Shown here in pieces: positions 1 to 8,705 of a DNA stretch of 58,224 bases; the stretch's first letter is position 1; the number at the start of each line of letters is the position of its first letter. The notes beneath the pieces were generated by a model. That model did no database searches. It was not told where the DNA came from and was given only the letters and a program-made list of their open reading frames with translations. The DNA is from Pseudomonas donghuensis (lineage in GTDB: Bacteria > Pseudomonadota > Gammaproteobacteria > Pseudomonadales > Pseudomonadaceae), in contig NZ_JH650761.1 of assembly GCF_000259195.1 (NCBI RefSeq), forward strand, positions 83,594 through 141,817, read 5' to 3'. The position numbers were made by a program, and so were the translations under genes.

Positions 1-14
1 CTGCATGCACTGGA

Positions 15-40
15 CCTGTGGGAGCTGGCTTGCCAGCGAT
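15..40. repeat. REP element (single arm)
   Basis: About 25 bases containing GGAGCTGGCTTGCCAGCGAT, the same arm found in the inverted pairs at 4046-4113 and 50704-50766. It lies upstream of the phosphonate transporter operon. A partner arm, if any, is outside the window. The rest of 1-174 shows no other gene; it should carry the promoter of the downstream operon, but I cannot point to convincing -35/-10 boxes. Confidence 0.75.
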
Positions 41-174
41 GCAAGGCGCAGCCTTGCCAACCGAGATCACACCAAAATCTGCCTATACCACTATCGGCAA
101 CTTTTGCCTCTGCGCCACAGAACCTTCGCATTGCCTGCCTAGCATGACCCTCATTCGTTCGATGAGGTCCTGCC

Positions 175-1239
175 ATGAACACTGCGGTCGCAAACCCAGG
201 CGCACAGATGAAGGTGCGCGGTATCCACAAGCGCTTCGGCGCCTTTACCGCCCTGCATGATGTTTCCCTCGACGTCGCTGCCGGGGAGCTGGTGTGCTTG
301 CTGGGCCCGTCCGGCTGTGGCAAGACCACCCTGCTGCGCTGCATTGCAGGCCTGGAGCGCCAGGACCGCGGCACCCTGTACATCGGTGAGCGCGACATCT
401 CCGAGCTGCCGCCCCAGGCTCGTGACTATGGCATCCTGTTCCAGTCCTACGCGCTGTTCCCCAACCTTACCGTCGAAGCCAACATCGCCTACGGCCTGGC
501 TGGCAGTGGCCGTGACGAAGTGCGCCAGCGGGTGGCGCAGATGCTCGAGCTGGTGGGCCTGAGCGGCAGCGAGAAGAAGTACCCCGGCCAGCTTTCCGGC
601 GGCCAGCAACAGCGGGTGGCCCTGGCCCGCGCCCTGGCCCCGGCACCTTCGTTGCTGCTGCTCGATGAGCCGATGTCGGCCCTCGACGCGCGGGTTCGCG
701 AGCACCTGTGCAGCGAACTGCGCCAGCTGCAGCGCCAGCTCGGCATTACCACCCTGATGGTCACCCACAATCAGGACGAAGCCATGTTGATGGCCGACCG
801 CATTGCGGTGATGAACAACGGCCAGGTCGAACAGTACGCCACCCCGCAGGAAATCTACGACAAGCCGGCCACGCCGTTCGTTGCCGAGTTCGTTGGCCAG
901 GGTAACTGGCTGCCGTTCCAGCGTCACAGCGACAGCCATGCCCAGGTCGGTGCGCTGAACATGCGCCTGGCCGACGGTGCCGGCCAGGCCCGTAGCGGTC
1001 GCCTGTTCTGCCGCCCGGAAGCGATCAGCGTCAACCCGCCGGTGCACGAGGAGAACCTGTTTCCGGCACGGGTGCGCGAGATCACTTTCCTGGGTAATCG
1101 CTGTCGCATGAGTTTCGAATTCAACGAGCTGCCAGGCCATGCCCTGCTTGCTGAAGTCGCCCCCGAGTCGATGCCGCGCCTGGGCTCCCAGGACATCTGG
1201 GTCGCCTTGCCGCCGCGCAGCCTGCAGGTGTTTGCCTGA
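175..1239 (+). CDS. 2-aminoethylphosphonate-type ABC transporter, ATP-binding protein
   Basis: Cytoplasmic ATPase that powers uptake of a phosphonate, probably 2-aminoethylphosphonate (PhnT/TIGR03258-like). The 354-aa protein has Walker A GPSGCGKTT at about residues 44-52, the signature LSGGQQQRV at about 140, Walker B LLLLDEP at about 160-166, and a C-terminal TOBE-like regulatory region as in PotA/FbpC-type ATPases. GAGG seven bases before the ATG at 175 supports this start. The stop is followed after one base by the permease start, so the two are translationally coupled. General ABC ATPase identity is certain. The substrate is inferred from the neighbouring fused permease, the binding protein and the TIGR03364-type oxidase; a polyamine or iron transporter is the main alternative. 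Confidence 0.85.
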   Translation: MNTAVANPGAQMKVRGIHKRFGAFTALHDVSLDVAAGELVCLLGPSGCGKTTLLRCIAGLERQDRGTLYIGERDISELPPQARDYGILFQSYALFPNLTVEANIAYGLAGSGRDEVRQRVAQMLELVGLSGSEKKYPGQLSGGQQQRVALARALAPAPSLLLLDEPMSALDARVREHLCSELRQLQRQLGITTLMVTHNQDEAMLMADRIAVMNNGQVEQYATPQEIYDKPATPFVAEFVGQGNWLPFQRHSDSHAQVGALNMRLADGAGQARSGRLFCRPEAISVNPPVHEENLFPARVREITFLGNRCRMSFEFNELPGHALLAEVAPESMPRLGSQDIWVALPPRSLQVFA

Positions 1240-1240
1240 G

Positions 1241-2965
1241 ATGGCTGCGCCAATCGCCATGCCGATCGCACACGCGAAGGCAGCACAGCGCGCCGGTGTA
1301 TCGCTGGGGGATCGACTGTTCGTGGTCGGCGGCAAGTGGTTGCTGCTGCTTCTGCTCACCGTCGCGGTCCTGATGCCACTGCTGGCGATCTTCTGGCGCG
1401 GTTTCAGCAGTGATATCGGCCAGGGCGGTGGCCTGGTTGCCGCCCGCGAATTGTTTGCCAGTGCCAACTTCCACTGGTTGCTGGGCAACAGCCTGAAAGT
1501 CTCGCTCAGTGTTGCAGCCATTGTGGTGCCGCTGGCCTACCTGTTCGCCTACGCCCTGCAGCGCACGCTGATCCCGGCCAAAGGCCTGTGGCGCGGCATC
1601 TCATTGCTACCGTTGCTGGCGCCATCGATGCTGCCGGCCATTGCCCTGGTCTACCTGTTCGGCAATCAGGGCCTGCTGCGCGGGCTGCTCAGCGACAATA
1701 TCTACGGCTTCTGGGGCATTGTCCTCGGTGAGGCCATCTACACCTTCCCGCATGCGCTGATGATCCTGCTTTCAGCCCTGTCGCTGGCCGATGCGCGTTT
1801 GTTCGACGCCGCCTCGAGCATGGGGGCCGGGCCTTGGCGCGCCTTTCACAGCATCACCTGGCCGGCGACCCGGCAGGCGGTGTTCGCCGCCTTCTGCCTG
1901 GTGTTCACCCTGACCATCACCGATTTCGGTGTGCCAGTGGTGGTCGGTGGCGATTATCAGGTGCTGGCGCTGGAGGCCTACAAGGCCGTGGTCGGCCAGC
2001 AACAGTTCGGCCGCGGTGCCTTGATCGGCATGGTCCTGTTGGTGCCGGCGCTGCTCAGCTTTGCCGTCGATGCCTGGTTGCGCCGCCGCCAGGGCGACTC
2101 GATGAGCGGCTGTGCCCAGGTGTTCCAGCCACAGCCTTCGCGGCGCCGCGATGCCTGCTTCCTGGCCGTGGTCATACTGATTTGCGCGGTGCTGTTGCTG
2201 GTGGTGGGCATGGCGGTGTACTCATCGCTGGTCAAGTTCTGGCCTTACAACCTGTCGCTGTCGCTCAAGCACTACCAGTTCGACGAAACCGCCGGTGGCG
2301 GCTGGCTGGCCTACCGCAACAGTCTGACCATGGCCCTGGGCACGGCGCTGATCGGCAGCGCGGTGATTTTCACCGGTGCCTACCTGATGGAAAAAACCAA
2401 GGGCCAGCGCGGCCTGAACCTGTTGCTGCGCCTGCTCAGCTTCGTGCCGATGGCGGTGCCGGGGCTGGTTCTGGGGCTTGGCTACGTGTTCTTCTTCAAC
2501 CTCGCCAGCAACCCGCTGCATGTGTTCTACGGCAGCATGGCGCTGCTGGTGGTGTGCACCATCGCCCACTACCTGACCACCGCGCAGATGACCGCGACCA
2601 CCGCCCTGCGCCAGCTCGATGGCGAGTTCGAGGCCGCTGCGCTGTCGCTCAAGGCGCCGCTGTACCGGCATTTTCTGCGGGTCACCGTGCCGATCTGCCT
2701 GCCGGCATTGCTCGACATCATCCGCTACCTGTTCGTCTCGGCAATGACCACGGTGTCGGCGGCGATCTTCCTCTACAGCCCCGACACCATCCTCGCCGCG
2801 GTCGCCGTACTGAACATGGATGACGCCGGCAACGTCGGCGGTGCCGCGGCGATGTCGACCCTGATCCTGCTTACCAGCGCCACCGTTTCGCTGCTCCTGG
2901 CCTGGGCCTCGCGCGGCCTGTTGCAACGCTCCCAAGCCTGGCGCCAGCGCGCGCCGGGTCACTGA
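1241..2965 (+). CDS. 2-aminoethylphosphonate-type ABC transporter, fused permease
   Basis: Inner-membrane permease of about 574 aa made of two binding-protein-dependent permease domains in one chain, as in PhnU2/TIGR03262 and FbpB. Each half has several hydrophobic helices and an EAA-type loop that docks on the ATPase: DAASSMGAGPWRAFHSITWP in the first half and EFEAAALSLKAPLYRHFLRV in the second. The ATG at 1241 starts one base after the ATPase stop; a longer upstream reading would overlap the ATPase and lacks a ribosome site. It forms one operon with the ATPase and the binding protein. Phosphonate specificity is inferred from context. Confidence 0.82.
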   Translation: MAAPIAMPIAHAKAAQRAGVSLGDRLFVVGGKWLLLLLLTVAVLMPLLAIFWRGFSSDIGQGGGLVAARELFASANFHWLLGNSLKVSLSVAAIVVPLAYLFAYALQRTLIPAKGLWRGISLLPLLAPSMLPAIALVYLFGNQGLLRGLLSDNIYGFWGIVLGEAIYTFPHALMILLSALSLADARLFDAASSMGAGPWRAFHSITWPATRQAVFAAFCLVFTLTITDFGVPVVVGGDYQVLALEAYKAVVGQQQFGRGALIGMVLLVPALLSFAVDAWLRRRQGDSMSGCAQVFQPQPSRRRDACFLAVVILICAVLLLVVGMAVYSSLVKFWPYNLSLSLKHYQFDETAGGGWLAYRNSLTMALGTALIGSAVIFTGAYLMEKTKGQRGLNLLLRLLSFVPMAVPGLVLGLGYVFFFNLASNPLHVFYGSMALLVVCTIAHYLTTAQMTATTALRQLDGEFEAAALSLKAPLYRHFLRVTVPICLPALLDIIRYLFVSAMTTVSAAIFLYSPDTILAAVAVLNMDDAGNVGGAAAMSTLILLTSATVSLLLAWASRGLLQRSQAWRQRAPGH

Positions 2966-3004
2966 TTGCCTCTCCCAACCTGTACCGTTCAAAGGAACCG
3001 CATC

Positions 3005-4030
3005 ATGTTCAAGCCACTTGCTCTTGCCGCTGCCGTCCTCACTGCGTTCAGTGTGCAGGCCTACGCCGCCGACACCCAGCTGACGGTCTACACCGCACTC
3101 GAAGCCGAACAGCTCAAGAGCTACAAGCAAGCCTTCGAGAAGGCCAACCCGGACATCGAAATCAAATGGGTGCGGGATTCCACCGGCATCATCACCGCCA
3201 AACTGCTGGCCGAAAAAGACCGCCCGCAAGCCGATGCCGTGTGGGGCCTGGCAGCGTCGAGCCTGGCCATCCTCGACCAGCAGGGGATGCTGCAAAGCTA
3301 TGCACCGAAAGACCTCGGCAAGATCGGCGCCAACTACCGCGATGCCGCCAACCCGCCAGCCTGGGTGGGCATGGACGTCTGGGCCGCGACCATCTGCTTC
3401 AACACCGTCGAGGCCGAGAAACAGGGCCTGAGCAAGCCGGTGAGCTGGCAGGATCTGACCAAGCCCGAGTACAAGGGCAAGATCGTCATGCCCAACCCGG
3501 CGTCTTCCGGCACCGGCTTCCTCGATGTCAGCGCCTGGCTGCAGACCTTCGGCGAGAAACAGGGCTGGGCGTACATGGACGGCCTGCACCAGAACATCGG
3601 CCAGTACGTTCACTCCGGCTCCAAGCCTTGCAAGCTGGCGGCGGCGGGTGAGTTCCCGATTGGTATCTCCTTCGAATACCCGGCTGTGCAGCTCAAGCGC
3701 CAGGGCGCGCCGCTGGACATCGTCCTGCCCAAGGAAGGCCTGGGCTGGGAGATCGAAGCCACTGCGGTGATCAAGGGCAGCCAGCATGAAGACGCGGCCA
3801 AGCGCCTGGCCGACTTCTCGGCAAGCCCGGCGGCCATGGAGCTGTACAAGGAAAACTTCGCCGTCCTGGCCCAGCCCGGTATCGCCAAGCCGCAGACCGA
3901 ACTGCCGGCCGACTACGAGCAGCGCCTGATCAAGAACGACTTCGCCTGGGCTTCGAAGAACCGAGACAGCATCCTCGCCGAGTGGCGCAAGCGCTATGAC
4001 GGCAAGTCGGAGAAGGTGGCGCAGCAGTAA
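3005..4030 (+). CDS. 2-aminoethylphosphonate-type ABC transporter, periplasmic binding protein
   Basis: Periplasmic solute-binding protein (341 aa) delivering substrate to the adjacent permease. A Sec signal peptide covers about residues 1-22, with cleavage likely after AYA. The mature part resembles the iron/phosphonate group of extracellular binding proteins (PhnS2/TIGR03261-like), beginning QLTVYTALEAEQLKSYKQAF. The start at 3005 is chosen because it begins the signal peptide and is preceded by AAAGGAACCGC; the in-frame ATG at 2966 would put 13 hydrophilic residues before it. An inverted REP pair follows, which may reduce read-through to the oxidoreductase gene. Confidence 0.85.
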   Translation: MFKPLALAAAVLTAFSVQAYAADTQLTVYTALEAEQLKSYKQAFEKANPDIEIKWVRDSTGIITAKLLAEKDRPQADAVWGLAASSLAILDQQGMLQSYAPKDLGKIGANYRDAANPPAWVGMDVWAATICFNTVEAEKQGLSKPVSWQDLTKPEYKGKIVMPNPASSGTGFLDVSAWLQTFGEKQGWAYMDGLHQNIGQYVHSGSKPCKLAAAGEFPIGISFEYPAVQLKRQGAPLDIVLPKEGLGWEIEATAVIKGSQHEDAAKRLADFSASPAAMELYKENFAVLAQPGIAKPQTELPADYEQRLIKNDFAWASKNRDSILAEWRKRYDGKSEKVAQQ

Positions 4031-4045
4031 CACTGCGTTGACTTC

Positions 4046-4113
4046 ATCGCTGGCAAGCCAGCTCCCACAGGATCGGTGTATGCAGTACCTGTGGGAGCTG
4101 GCTTGCCAGCGAT
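4046..4113. repeat. REP inverted pair
   Basis: Two perfectly complementary 26-base arms (4046-4071 and 4088-4113) separated by 16 bases, with core CGCTGGCAAGCCAGCTCCCA. The transcript would form a long hairpin between the binding-protein gene and the oxidoreductase gene. In Pseudomonas, REP pairs are mobilised by REP-associated transposases and can stabilise upstream mRNA or attenuate downstream expression. Confidence 0.9.
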
Positions 4114-4143
4114 GGGGGCGACGAATTCTTCAAGGAACCTCAA

Positions 4144-5271
4144 ATGACCGATCTACTCATCGTCGGCGCCGGCATCCTCGGCCTGTCCCATGCCTACGCC
4201 GCCGCCCGGCGCGGGCTCAAGGTGCGGGTCTTCGAGCGCAGCGCCACGCCCCTGGGCGCTTCGGTGCGTAACTTCGGCCAGGCCCTGGTCACCGGCCAGC
4301 CGCCCGGCCAGATGCTCGAGCTGGCCAAGGCCAGCAGCGGCATCTGGAAGCACTGGGCGCAGCAGGCCGGCTTCGAGCTCAAGGCCAATGGCTCGCTGCT
4401 GTTTGCCCGTACCGCGCTGGAACTGGAACTGCTCGAAGCCTTCTGCGCCGAGCGTGCGCCACAACATGACTACCAGGTGCAACTGCTCAGCGGCGCCGAC
4501 CTGAACGACCTGTATGGCGGCCAGTTCCGCCACCACCGCGCCGCCTTGCGCGGGCTGCAAGACCAGCAGTTGTATTCACGCGAAGCCTTGCCGAGCCTGA
4601 TCCGCTTCCTGCAGCAGGTGCTGGATGTACAGTTTCATTTCTCTACCCTGGTGCGCGGTATCGAACCGGAGCGGGTGTCGACCACGGCGGGGGATTTCAA
4701 CGCCAAACAGGTGGTGGTCTGCTCCGGTCACGACTACCAGACCCTGCTCGCCGAACCCATCGCTGCCCTGCAGCCGCAGATTTGTCGTCTACAGATGCTG
4801 CGTGCCCGGCCGCGCTTCAAGCTCGACCTGCAGCACGCATTGCTGACCGGCCTGAGCTGCGTACACTACGGCGCCTTCGCCGACCTGGCGCAAGCCCAGG
4901 CGCTTAAAGCGCAACTGCAGGCCAACAGCCCGCACCTGCTGGAGCACGGCATCCACCTGCTGATCAGCCCTACACCCCATGGCGAGCTGATCATTGGCGA
5001 CTCCCATGCCTATGGCAGCGATGCTTCACCGTTCAACGCCGAGCAGGTCGACAACTGGATGCTCGAGCTGGCCGAGCACACCCTGGGCGGGCGCATCGAA
5101 GTGGTCGAACGCTGGCAGGGCGTCTATGGTTCTGGCGGGCCGGGGCCGTTTTCCTTGCTGCAGGTCGCGCCGGGTATCAGCGCCGCGCTGATGCACAGCG
5201 GCGTCGGCATGAGCGTCGGCCCAGCCCTGGCCGAGCAACATATCGCCCGTTTGCTAGAGGAGAGCGACTGA
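4144..5271 (+). CDS. TIGR03364-type FAD-dependent oxidoreductase (aminophosphonate-associated)
   Basis: A 375-aa flavoenzyme of the glycine oxidase/DAO group. The N terminus has the Rossmann dinucleotide signature VGAGILGLSHAYAAARRG, and a second FAD contact is likely near the C terminus around SGVGMSVGPALAEQ. This family is linked genomically to phosphonate transporters and phosphonatase-like hydrolases and is thought to oxidise an amino- or N-methyl-aminophosphonate to phosphonoacetaldehyde. That role fits here, directly after a phosphonate importer. AAGGA lies before the ATG at 4144. No phosphonatase gene follows within the window. Family placement is confident; the exact substrate is not determined by sequence. 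Confidence 0.82.
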   Translation: MTDLLIVGAGILGLSHAYAAARRGLKVRVFERSATPLGASVRNFGQALVTGQPPGQMLELAKASSGIWKHWAQQAGFELKANGSLLFARTALELELLEAFCAERAPQHDYQVQLLSGADLNDLYGGQFRHHRAALRGLQDQQLYSREALPSLIRFLQQVLDVQFHFSTLVRGIEPERVSTTAGDFNAKQVVVCSGHDYQTLLAEPIAALQPQICRLQMLRARPRFKLDLQHALLTGLSCVHYGAFADLAQAQALKAQLQANSPHLLEHGIHLLISPTPHGELIIGDSHAYGSDASPFNAEQVDNWMLELAEHTLGGRIEVVERWQGVYGSGGPGPFSLLQVAPGISAALMHSGVGMSVGPALAEQHIARLLEESD

Positions 5272-5273
5272 CC

Positions 5274-5291
5274 ATGCGTATGAGCCTGTAA
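5274..5291 (+). pseudogene. Five-codon stump after the oxidoreductase gene (possible remnant)
   Basis: Two bases after the oxidoreductase stop, an ATG opens a reading frame MRMSL and then stops. It is preceded by AGAGGAGAG, a strong ribosome site at a normal distance for a next operon gene. A degenerate half REP follows at about 5302-5318. It could be the first codons of a deleted phosphonatase-like hydrolase gene, which in related operons sits here, or chance. Sequence alone does not decide. Confidence 0.35.
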
Positions 5292-5301
5292 ACCATGTCC
5301 C

Positions 5302-5318
5302 CGGCTTGCCCCGCGATA
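5302..5318. repeat. Degenerate half REP
   Basis: CGGCTTGCCCCGCGATAG matches one arm of the second REP variant seen intact at 57900-57955 (GGGCTTGCCCCGCGAT). Only this arm is present. It lies between the end of the phosphonate operon and the convergent GTPase gene. Confidence 0.5.
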
Positions 5319-5323
5319 GCGTC

Positions 5324-6688
5324 CTAAAGCTCTAGCACCAAAGCATCAATCTGCTCCTGACGCTCCGCCTGATTGACCCTCGCCCCCGGATTGAGCGACG
5401 ACCACTGCGGATGCGCCCGTGCCTTGTTCAGCGCTTCCGGCAATTTGCCTTCACGCCAGGTCTGCTCCTGCGGTGTTGCCAGCTTGATTCGCTCCATCGC
5501 CGCATGACCACGGGCATCCAACGCATGCATCAGCTGATGCTGACGCAGTGCCAACAGGCGCAACACGCTGTCATCCACCGTCAGTTCACGCTGGCCCTTG
5601 AGCTTGCCGAGCAGGCGCGAGCCATAGCTGCGGGCGGTCTGCAGGGCGCCGCCGGCAATCGCCCCGGCCAGCGCTGCAACCCCGAGGGTCAGGCCGCCGA
5701 CCAGCAAATCGACTCCCGCCCCGGCCGCCGCACCGGCCGCCACGCCGCTGCCCAGGCGTACTCCGAGCAGCTTGAGGGTTTCCGGGTTGAACAGGTCATC
5801 GCCCCAGCGCCCGTCGAGCAAGGGCAGGTCGCTGCTGGCGGCATCTTCCTTGCGAAAGGCATAGAGCTTGAGCAGTGCTTCGACGCAGCGTTGCTCGCGC
5901 TGGCGCACATCGCGGCGCAGGGCTTCGATGGCCACGGCCTCGGCGCCGGGTTCGGCAACTACGCTGCGCCGGCAGGCAGCGCAGTCGAGCAGCAGATCGG
6001 CGACCAGGCGCTTGGCGCTTTCACGCCGGGCCTGGCGCTGGGCCTGTTGATCGTCGATCAGGCGTTGCAGTGCGCTGCGGGAGTGCTCCAGCATCAAGGC
6101 CAGGCTTTCGTACAGGCGGCGCTCGCCGTCTTCCGGCGGGGCGACGCTGTCGAAGCGCACCAGCGCATGCAGACCCAGACGCGCCAGGGCTTCGCGCCAG
6201 TCGGCTTCACGATGGTCGCTGCTGGCGACGAAATTGAGCACCGGCAACAGCGGCTTGCCGCATCCGGCGAGCACTTCCAGCTCGTCGCGGTACTTGGCCA
6301 GCACCGGCTCGCGGGCATCAATCACATACAGACCGGCATCGCTGGCCAGCAACTGGCGCAGCACCTTGGCCTCTTGTTCAAAACGCTGGCGTGCTTCGCT
6401 GCCCTGCAGAAAGCGCTCCAGCCGCGCCGGACCATCAAGGCGTTCGCCCGGGCGTTCCAGGCGTTCGAGGTAATCGAGCAGGGCGATGGCATCTTCCAGC
6501 CCCGGCGTGTCGTAGAGCTCCAGCAGTGGCTCGCCGTCAACCGACAGGCGTGCGCCCTCGACATGGCGGGTGGTGCTCGGCCGGTGGGACACTTCGCCGA
6601 AGCCGACATCGCGGGTCAGGGTGCGCAACAGCGAGGTCTTGCCGACATTGGTGTGGCCGACCACGGCCAGTTTCAGTGGCTTAGTCAT
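5324..6688 (-). CDS. GTPase with DUF3482 C-terminal domain
   Basis: Predicted Era/YfjP-like small GTPase of about 454 aa. G1 is GHTNVGKTS near residues 11-19, G3 is DTPGLED, and the usual G4 NKxD is replaced by NFVASSD, so guanine contacts may be unusual. The C-terminal half is DUF3482, with a glycine-zipper-like stretch GVAAGAAAGAGVDLLVGG and a second small-residue segment that may insert in the membrane. Two in-frame ATGs exist (6694, 6688). GGAG lies 7 bases before the ATG at 6688 but only 1-2 before 6694, so 6688 is preferred. It overlaps the upstream DUF2868 gene by 8 bases, implying coupled translation and a shared membrane-associated function. The exact role is unknown. Confidence 0.8.
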   Translation of the reverse strand: MTKPLKLAVVGHTNVGKTSLLRTLTRDVGFGEVSHRPSTTRHVEGARLSVDGEPLLELYDTPGLEDAIALLDYLERLERPGERLDGPARLERFLQGSEARQRFEQEAKVLRQLLASDAGLYVIDAREPVLAKYRDELEVLAGCGKPLLPVLNFVASSDHREADWREALARLGLHALVRFDSVAPPEDGERRLYESLALMLEHSRSALQRLIDDQQAQRQARRESAKRLVADLLLDCAACRRSVVAEPGAEAVAIEALRRDVRQREQRCVEALLKLYAFRKEDAASSDLPLLDGRWGDDLFNPETLKLLGVRLGSGVAAGAAAGAGVDLLVGGLTLGVAALAGAIAGGALQTARSYGSRLLGKLKGQRELTVDDSVLRLLALRQHQLMHALDARGHAAMERIKLATPQEQTWREGKLPEALNKARAHPQWSSLNPGARVNQAERQEQIDALVLEL

Positions 6689-8072
6689 GGCCATGCTCCA
6701 GCCAGTTCAGCGGGGCAGTGTCGGCGTAATTCAAGCCGAGTTGTTCCAGGGCCTGATGCCAGTCGCCGAGACGGTCAGCATCCAGCGCCTGGCCGGGCAT
6801 CGCCTGCAGCAGCCAGATGCGCGTGGCGCCGGCATTACGCGCAAGCTCGGCAAGCAGTGCCAGGCTACCGCGGTCGGGCGAGCGGCGCGGGTCGCAGGCA
6901 ATCGCCAGGCGCGCCGGAGGAAAGCGGCTGAGCTGTTCGAGCAGCTTGTTGCGGGACTCGCGGCTGTCGAGGATGCCGGCGTTGCTTACCGCTGCTGGCA
7001 GGGCGGGTGGCCATGGGCGTTTGTCGTCCAGTTCGAGACCGACCAGCAGGGCGCCATTGCTGTGTTCTTCGCCGACGCCCCGGACAATCTGCGGCAGGGC
7101 ATCAGGCGCGGCATCGTTGACGCCCAGGCGTTCGCTGCTGGGCATCAGCGCATCGCGCAACTGGCTGTAGCCGGGCAGATTGAGGTCCAGGTGCAAGCGC
7201 GCCCGGCCACTGCGCCAGTGCCATAGGCACCAGGCGGCAAGCAGCAGGCGCGGGACGATGCCATACACCAGCAGCACCCCCAGCAACCAGCCGGCCCAGG
7301 CCTGGCGGGCCAGTTCCAGTGCCGGTTGGCTGTCGCCGCTGGCGCGGATCATGGCCACGTCCGGTACGCTGAAGCCAAGCAACGCCGGCAGGGCACCCAG
7401 GGCCTGGGTCAGGGCAACGAAGGTGTCGGCGCCAAGAATGGTGGTTTCCCAGACGAAGCCATAACGCCGGGTCGCCAGCAGAATCAGCAACATCAGCAGC
7501 GCCGTGCCCAGGGCTACCAGCCACAGGCTGTGCACCAGCAGGCCGAGCAGCCAGCGGTTGAGCCTTTGCCGTTGCAGCATCACTAGCAGGGCGGGTGCCA
7601 GGTGCGCGGCCTGGGCATCACGGGCGAATTTTTCGCTGAGCCACAGCCACAGGCGGCCAAGGCTGGCGCCCTGTTCAGCGGCGAAGAAAAAGCCCAGCAA
7701 CCAGCCGAGCAACAGCAACAGGTTAAGCCCGAGCAGGCTGCCCAGGGCCCAGAACACGTTCACCGGGCGCAGGCTGTCGCCGAGGGCGGCCAAGGCCAGG
7801 CCGGCGCCGCTGAGCACGGCAAGCACCATCAGGGCCGCCAGCGCCAGGCGTGCGCCTTGTTTCCAGTGTTGCAGGGCGCTGCGCATGCCGTCGCGTTCGG
7901 CCAGCCACAGGGCGCGGTTTTCGATGCGCGCCGGCAGGTCGCCGCCCGATTGGCGGGCGCGGCGGTTGGCTTCCTGGTCTTCCAAGGGGCCTGCATGTTC
8001 TTCGCGCAGGCGCACGGCTTCGGTGAGCCAGCGTTTGTCCAGGTCAGTCAGTGCAGTCACGCGGTCTTCCAT
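6681..8072 (-). CDS. DUF2868 membrane protein
   Basis: A 463-aa protein with an N-terminal charged region, then about four hydrophobic segments (for example LALAALMVLAVLSGAGLALA, a stretch around GLNLLLLLGWLLGFFF, another around LWLVALGTALLMLLILLA, and one around WLLGVLLVYGIVPRLLLAAW), and a soluble C-terminal domain. It matches the DUF2868 pattern and is the upstream partner of the DUF3482 GTPase, overlapping it by 8 bases. The pair probably forms a membrane GTPase complex of unknown purpose. No strong ribosome site precedes the ATG at 8072. It is transcribed divergently from folA. Confidence 0.75.
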   Translation of the reverse strand: MEDRVTALTDLDKRWLTEAVRLREEHAGPLEDQEANRRARQSGGDLPARIENRALWLAERDGMRSALQHWKQGARLALAALMVLAVLSGAGLALAALGDSLRPVNVFWALGSLLGLNLLLLLGWLLGFFFAAEQGASLGRLWLWLSEKFARDAQAAHLAPALLVMLQRQRLNRWLLGLLVHSLWLVALGTALLMLLILLATRRYGFVWETTILGADTFVALTQALGALPALLGFSVPDVAMIRASGDSQPALELARQAWAGWLLGVLLVYGIVPRLLLAAWCLWHWRSGRARLHLDLNLPGYSQLRDALMPSSERLGVNDAAPDALPQIVRGVGEEHSNGALLVGLELDDKRPWPPALPAAVSNAGILDSRESRNKLLEQLSRFPPARLAIACDPRRSPDRGSLALLAELARNAGATRIWLLQAMPGQALDADRLGDWHQALEQLGLNYADTAPLNWLEHGHD

Positions 8073-8135
8073 TGATCAAGTCAGCCCAAAGCATAACCCA
8101 GGCATCGAAGATCGGGCTTTGCTATCCTCGCCGGC

Positions 8136-8654
8136 ATGAAAACATCACTCCCCCTCAGCCTGATCGCGGCCCTCGCCGAGAACCGCGTGATCGGCATCGA
8201 CAACAGCATGCCCTGGCACCTGCCGGGGGATTTCAAGTATTTCAAGGCCACCACCCTGGGCAAGCCGATCATCATGGGTCGCAAAACCTGGGATTCGCTG
8301 GGCCGACCGCTGCCGGGGCGCTTGAACCTGGTGGTCAGCCGCCAGCCGGGCTTGCAGCTCGAAGGTGCCGAGGTGTTCGCCTCGCTCGATGAAGCGATGG
8401 TGCGTGCCGAGCAATGGGCACTGGCGCAGGGCGTCGATGAGCTGATGCTGATCGGCGGCGCGCAGCTGTATACCCAGGCGATCGAGCGCGGCCTGGCGGA
8501 TCGGCTGTACCTGACGCGGGTGGAATTGAACCCGGAAGGGGATGCGTGGTTTCCGCCGTTTGATCAGGCGCAGTGGAAGCTGGCGTCGAGTCAGGCGAAT
8601 GCGGCTGAAGGTGACAAGCCTGCTTATCACTTCGAGGTCTGGGAAAAGGCCTGA
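8136..8654 (+). CDS. folA: Dihydrofolate reductase
   Basis: Reduces dihydrofolate to tetrahydrofolate with NADPH in the cytoplasm. The 172-aa length is normal for chromosomal DHFR. Recognisable features are SLIAALAENRVIGIDNSMPW near the N terminus (substrate and Met20-loop region), the catalytic acidic residue in LPGDFKYFK, GRKTWDSLGRPLPGR for NADPH phosphate binding, and IGGAQLYTQAI. The start codon at 8136 has no clear Shine-Dalgarno sequence, but upstream in-frame starts are absent. Transcribed divergently from the DUF2868 gene with 63 bases between. Confidence 0.95.
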   Translation: MKTSLPLSLIAALAENRVIGIDNSMPWHLPGDFKYFKATTLGKPIIMGRKTWDSLGRPLPGRLNLVVSRQPGLQLEGAEVFASLDEAMVRAEQWALAQGVDELMLIGGAQLYTQAIERGLADRLYLTRVELNPEGDAWFPPFDQAQWKLASSQANAAEGDKPAYHFEVWEKA

Positions 8655-8658
8655 AAAG

Positions 8659-8681
8659 CATCGCCGGCAACGCCGGCGATG
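8659..8681. repeat. Short GC-rich hairpin downstream of folA
   Basis: CATCGCCGG, five-base loop, CCGGCGATG: a perfect 9-bp stem between the convergent folA and symporter genes. There is no T-run on either strand, so it is a REP-like hairpin or weak terminator rather than a classic intrinsic terminator. Confidence 0.6.
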
Positions 8682-8705
8682 AGGCCCTTCAGGGCGACGC
8701 AGGAC

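Noticed and set aside
2222..4033. Long minus-strand open frame of about 600 codons opposite the permease and binding-protein genes
   Set aside because: It mirrors high-GC coding sequence on the plus strand, shows no recognisable domain and contradicts strong ABC transporter genes.
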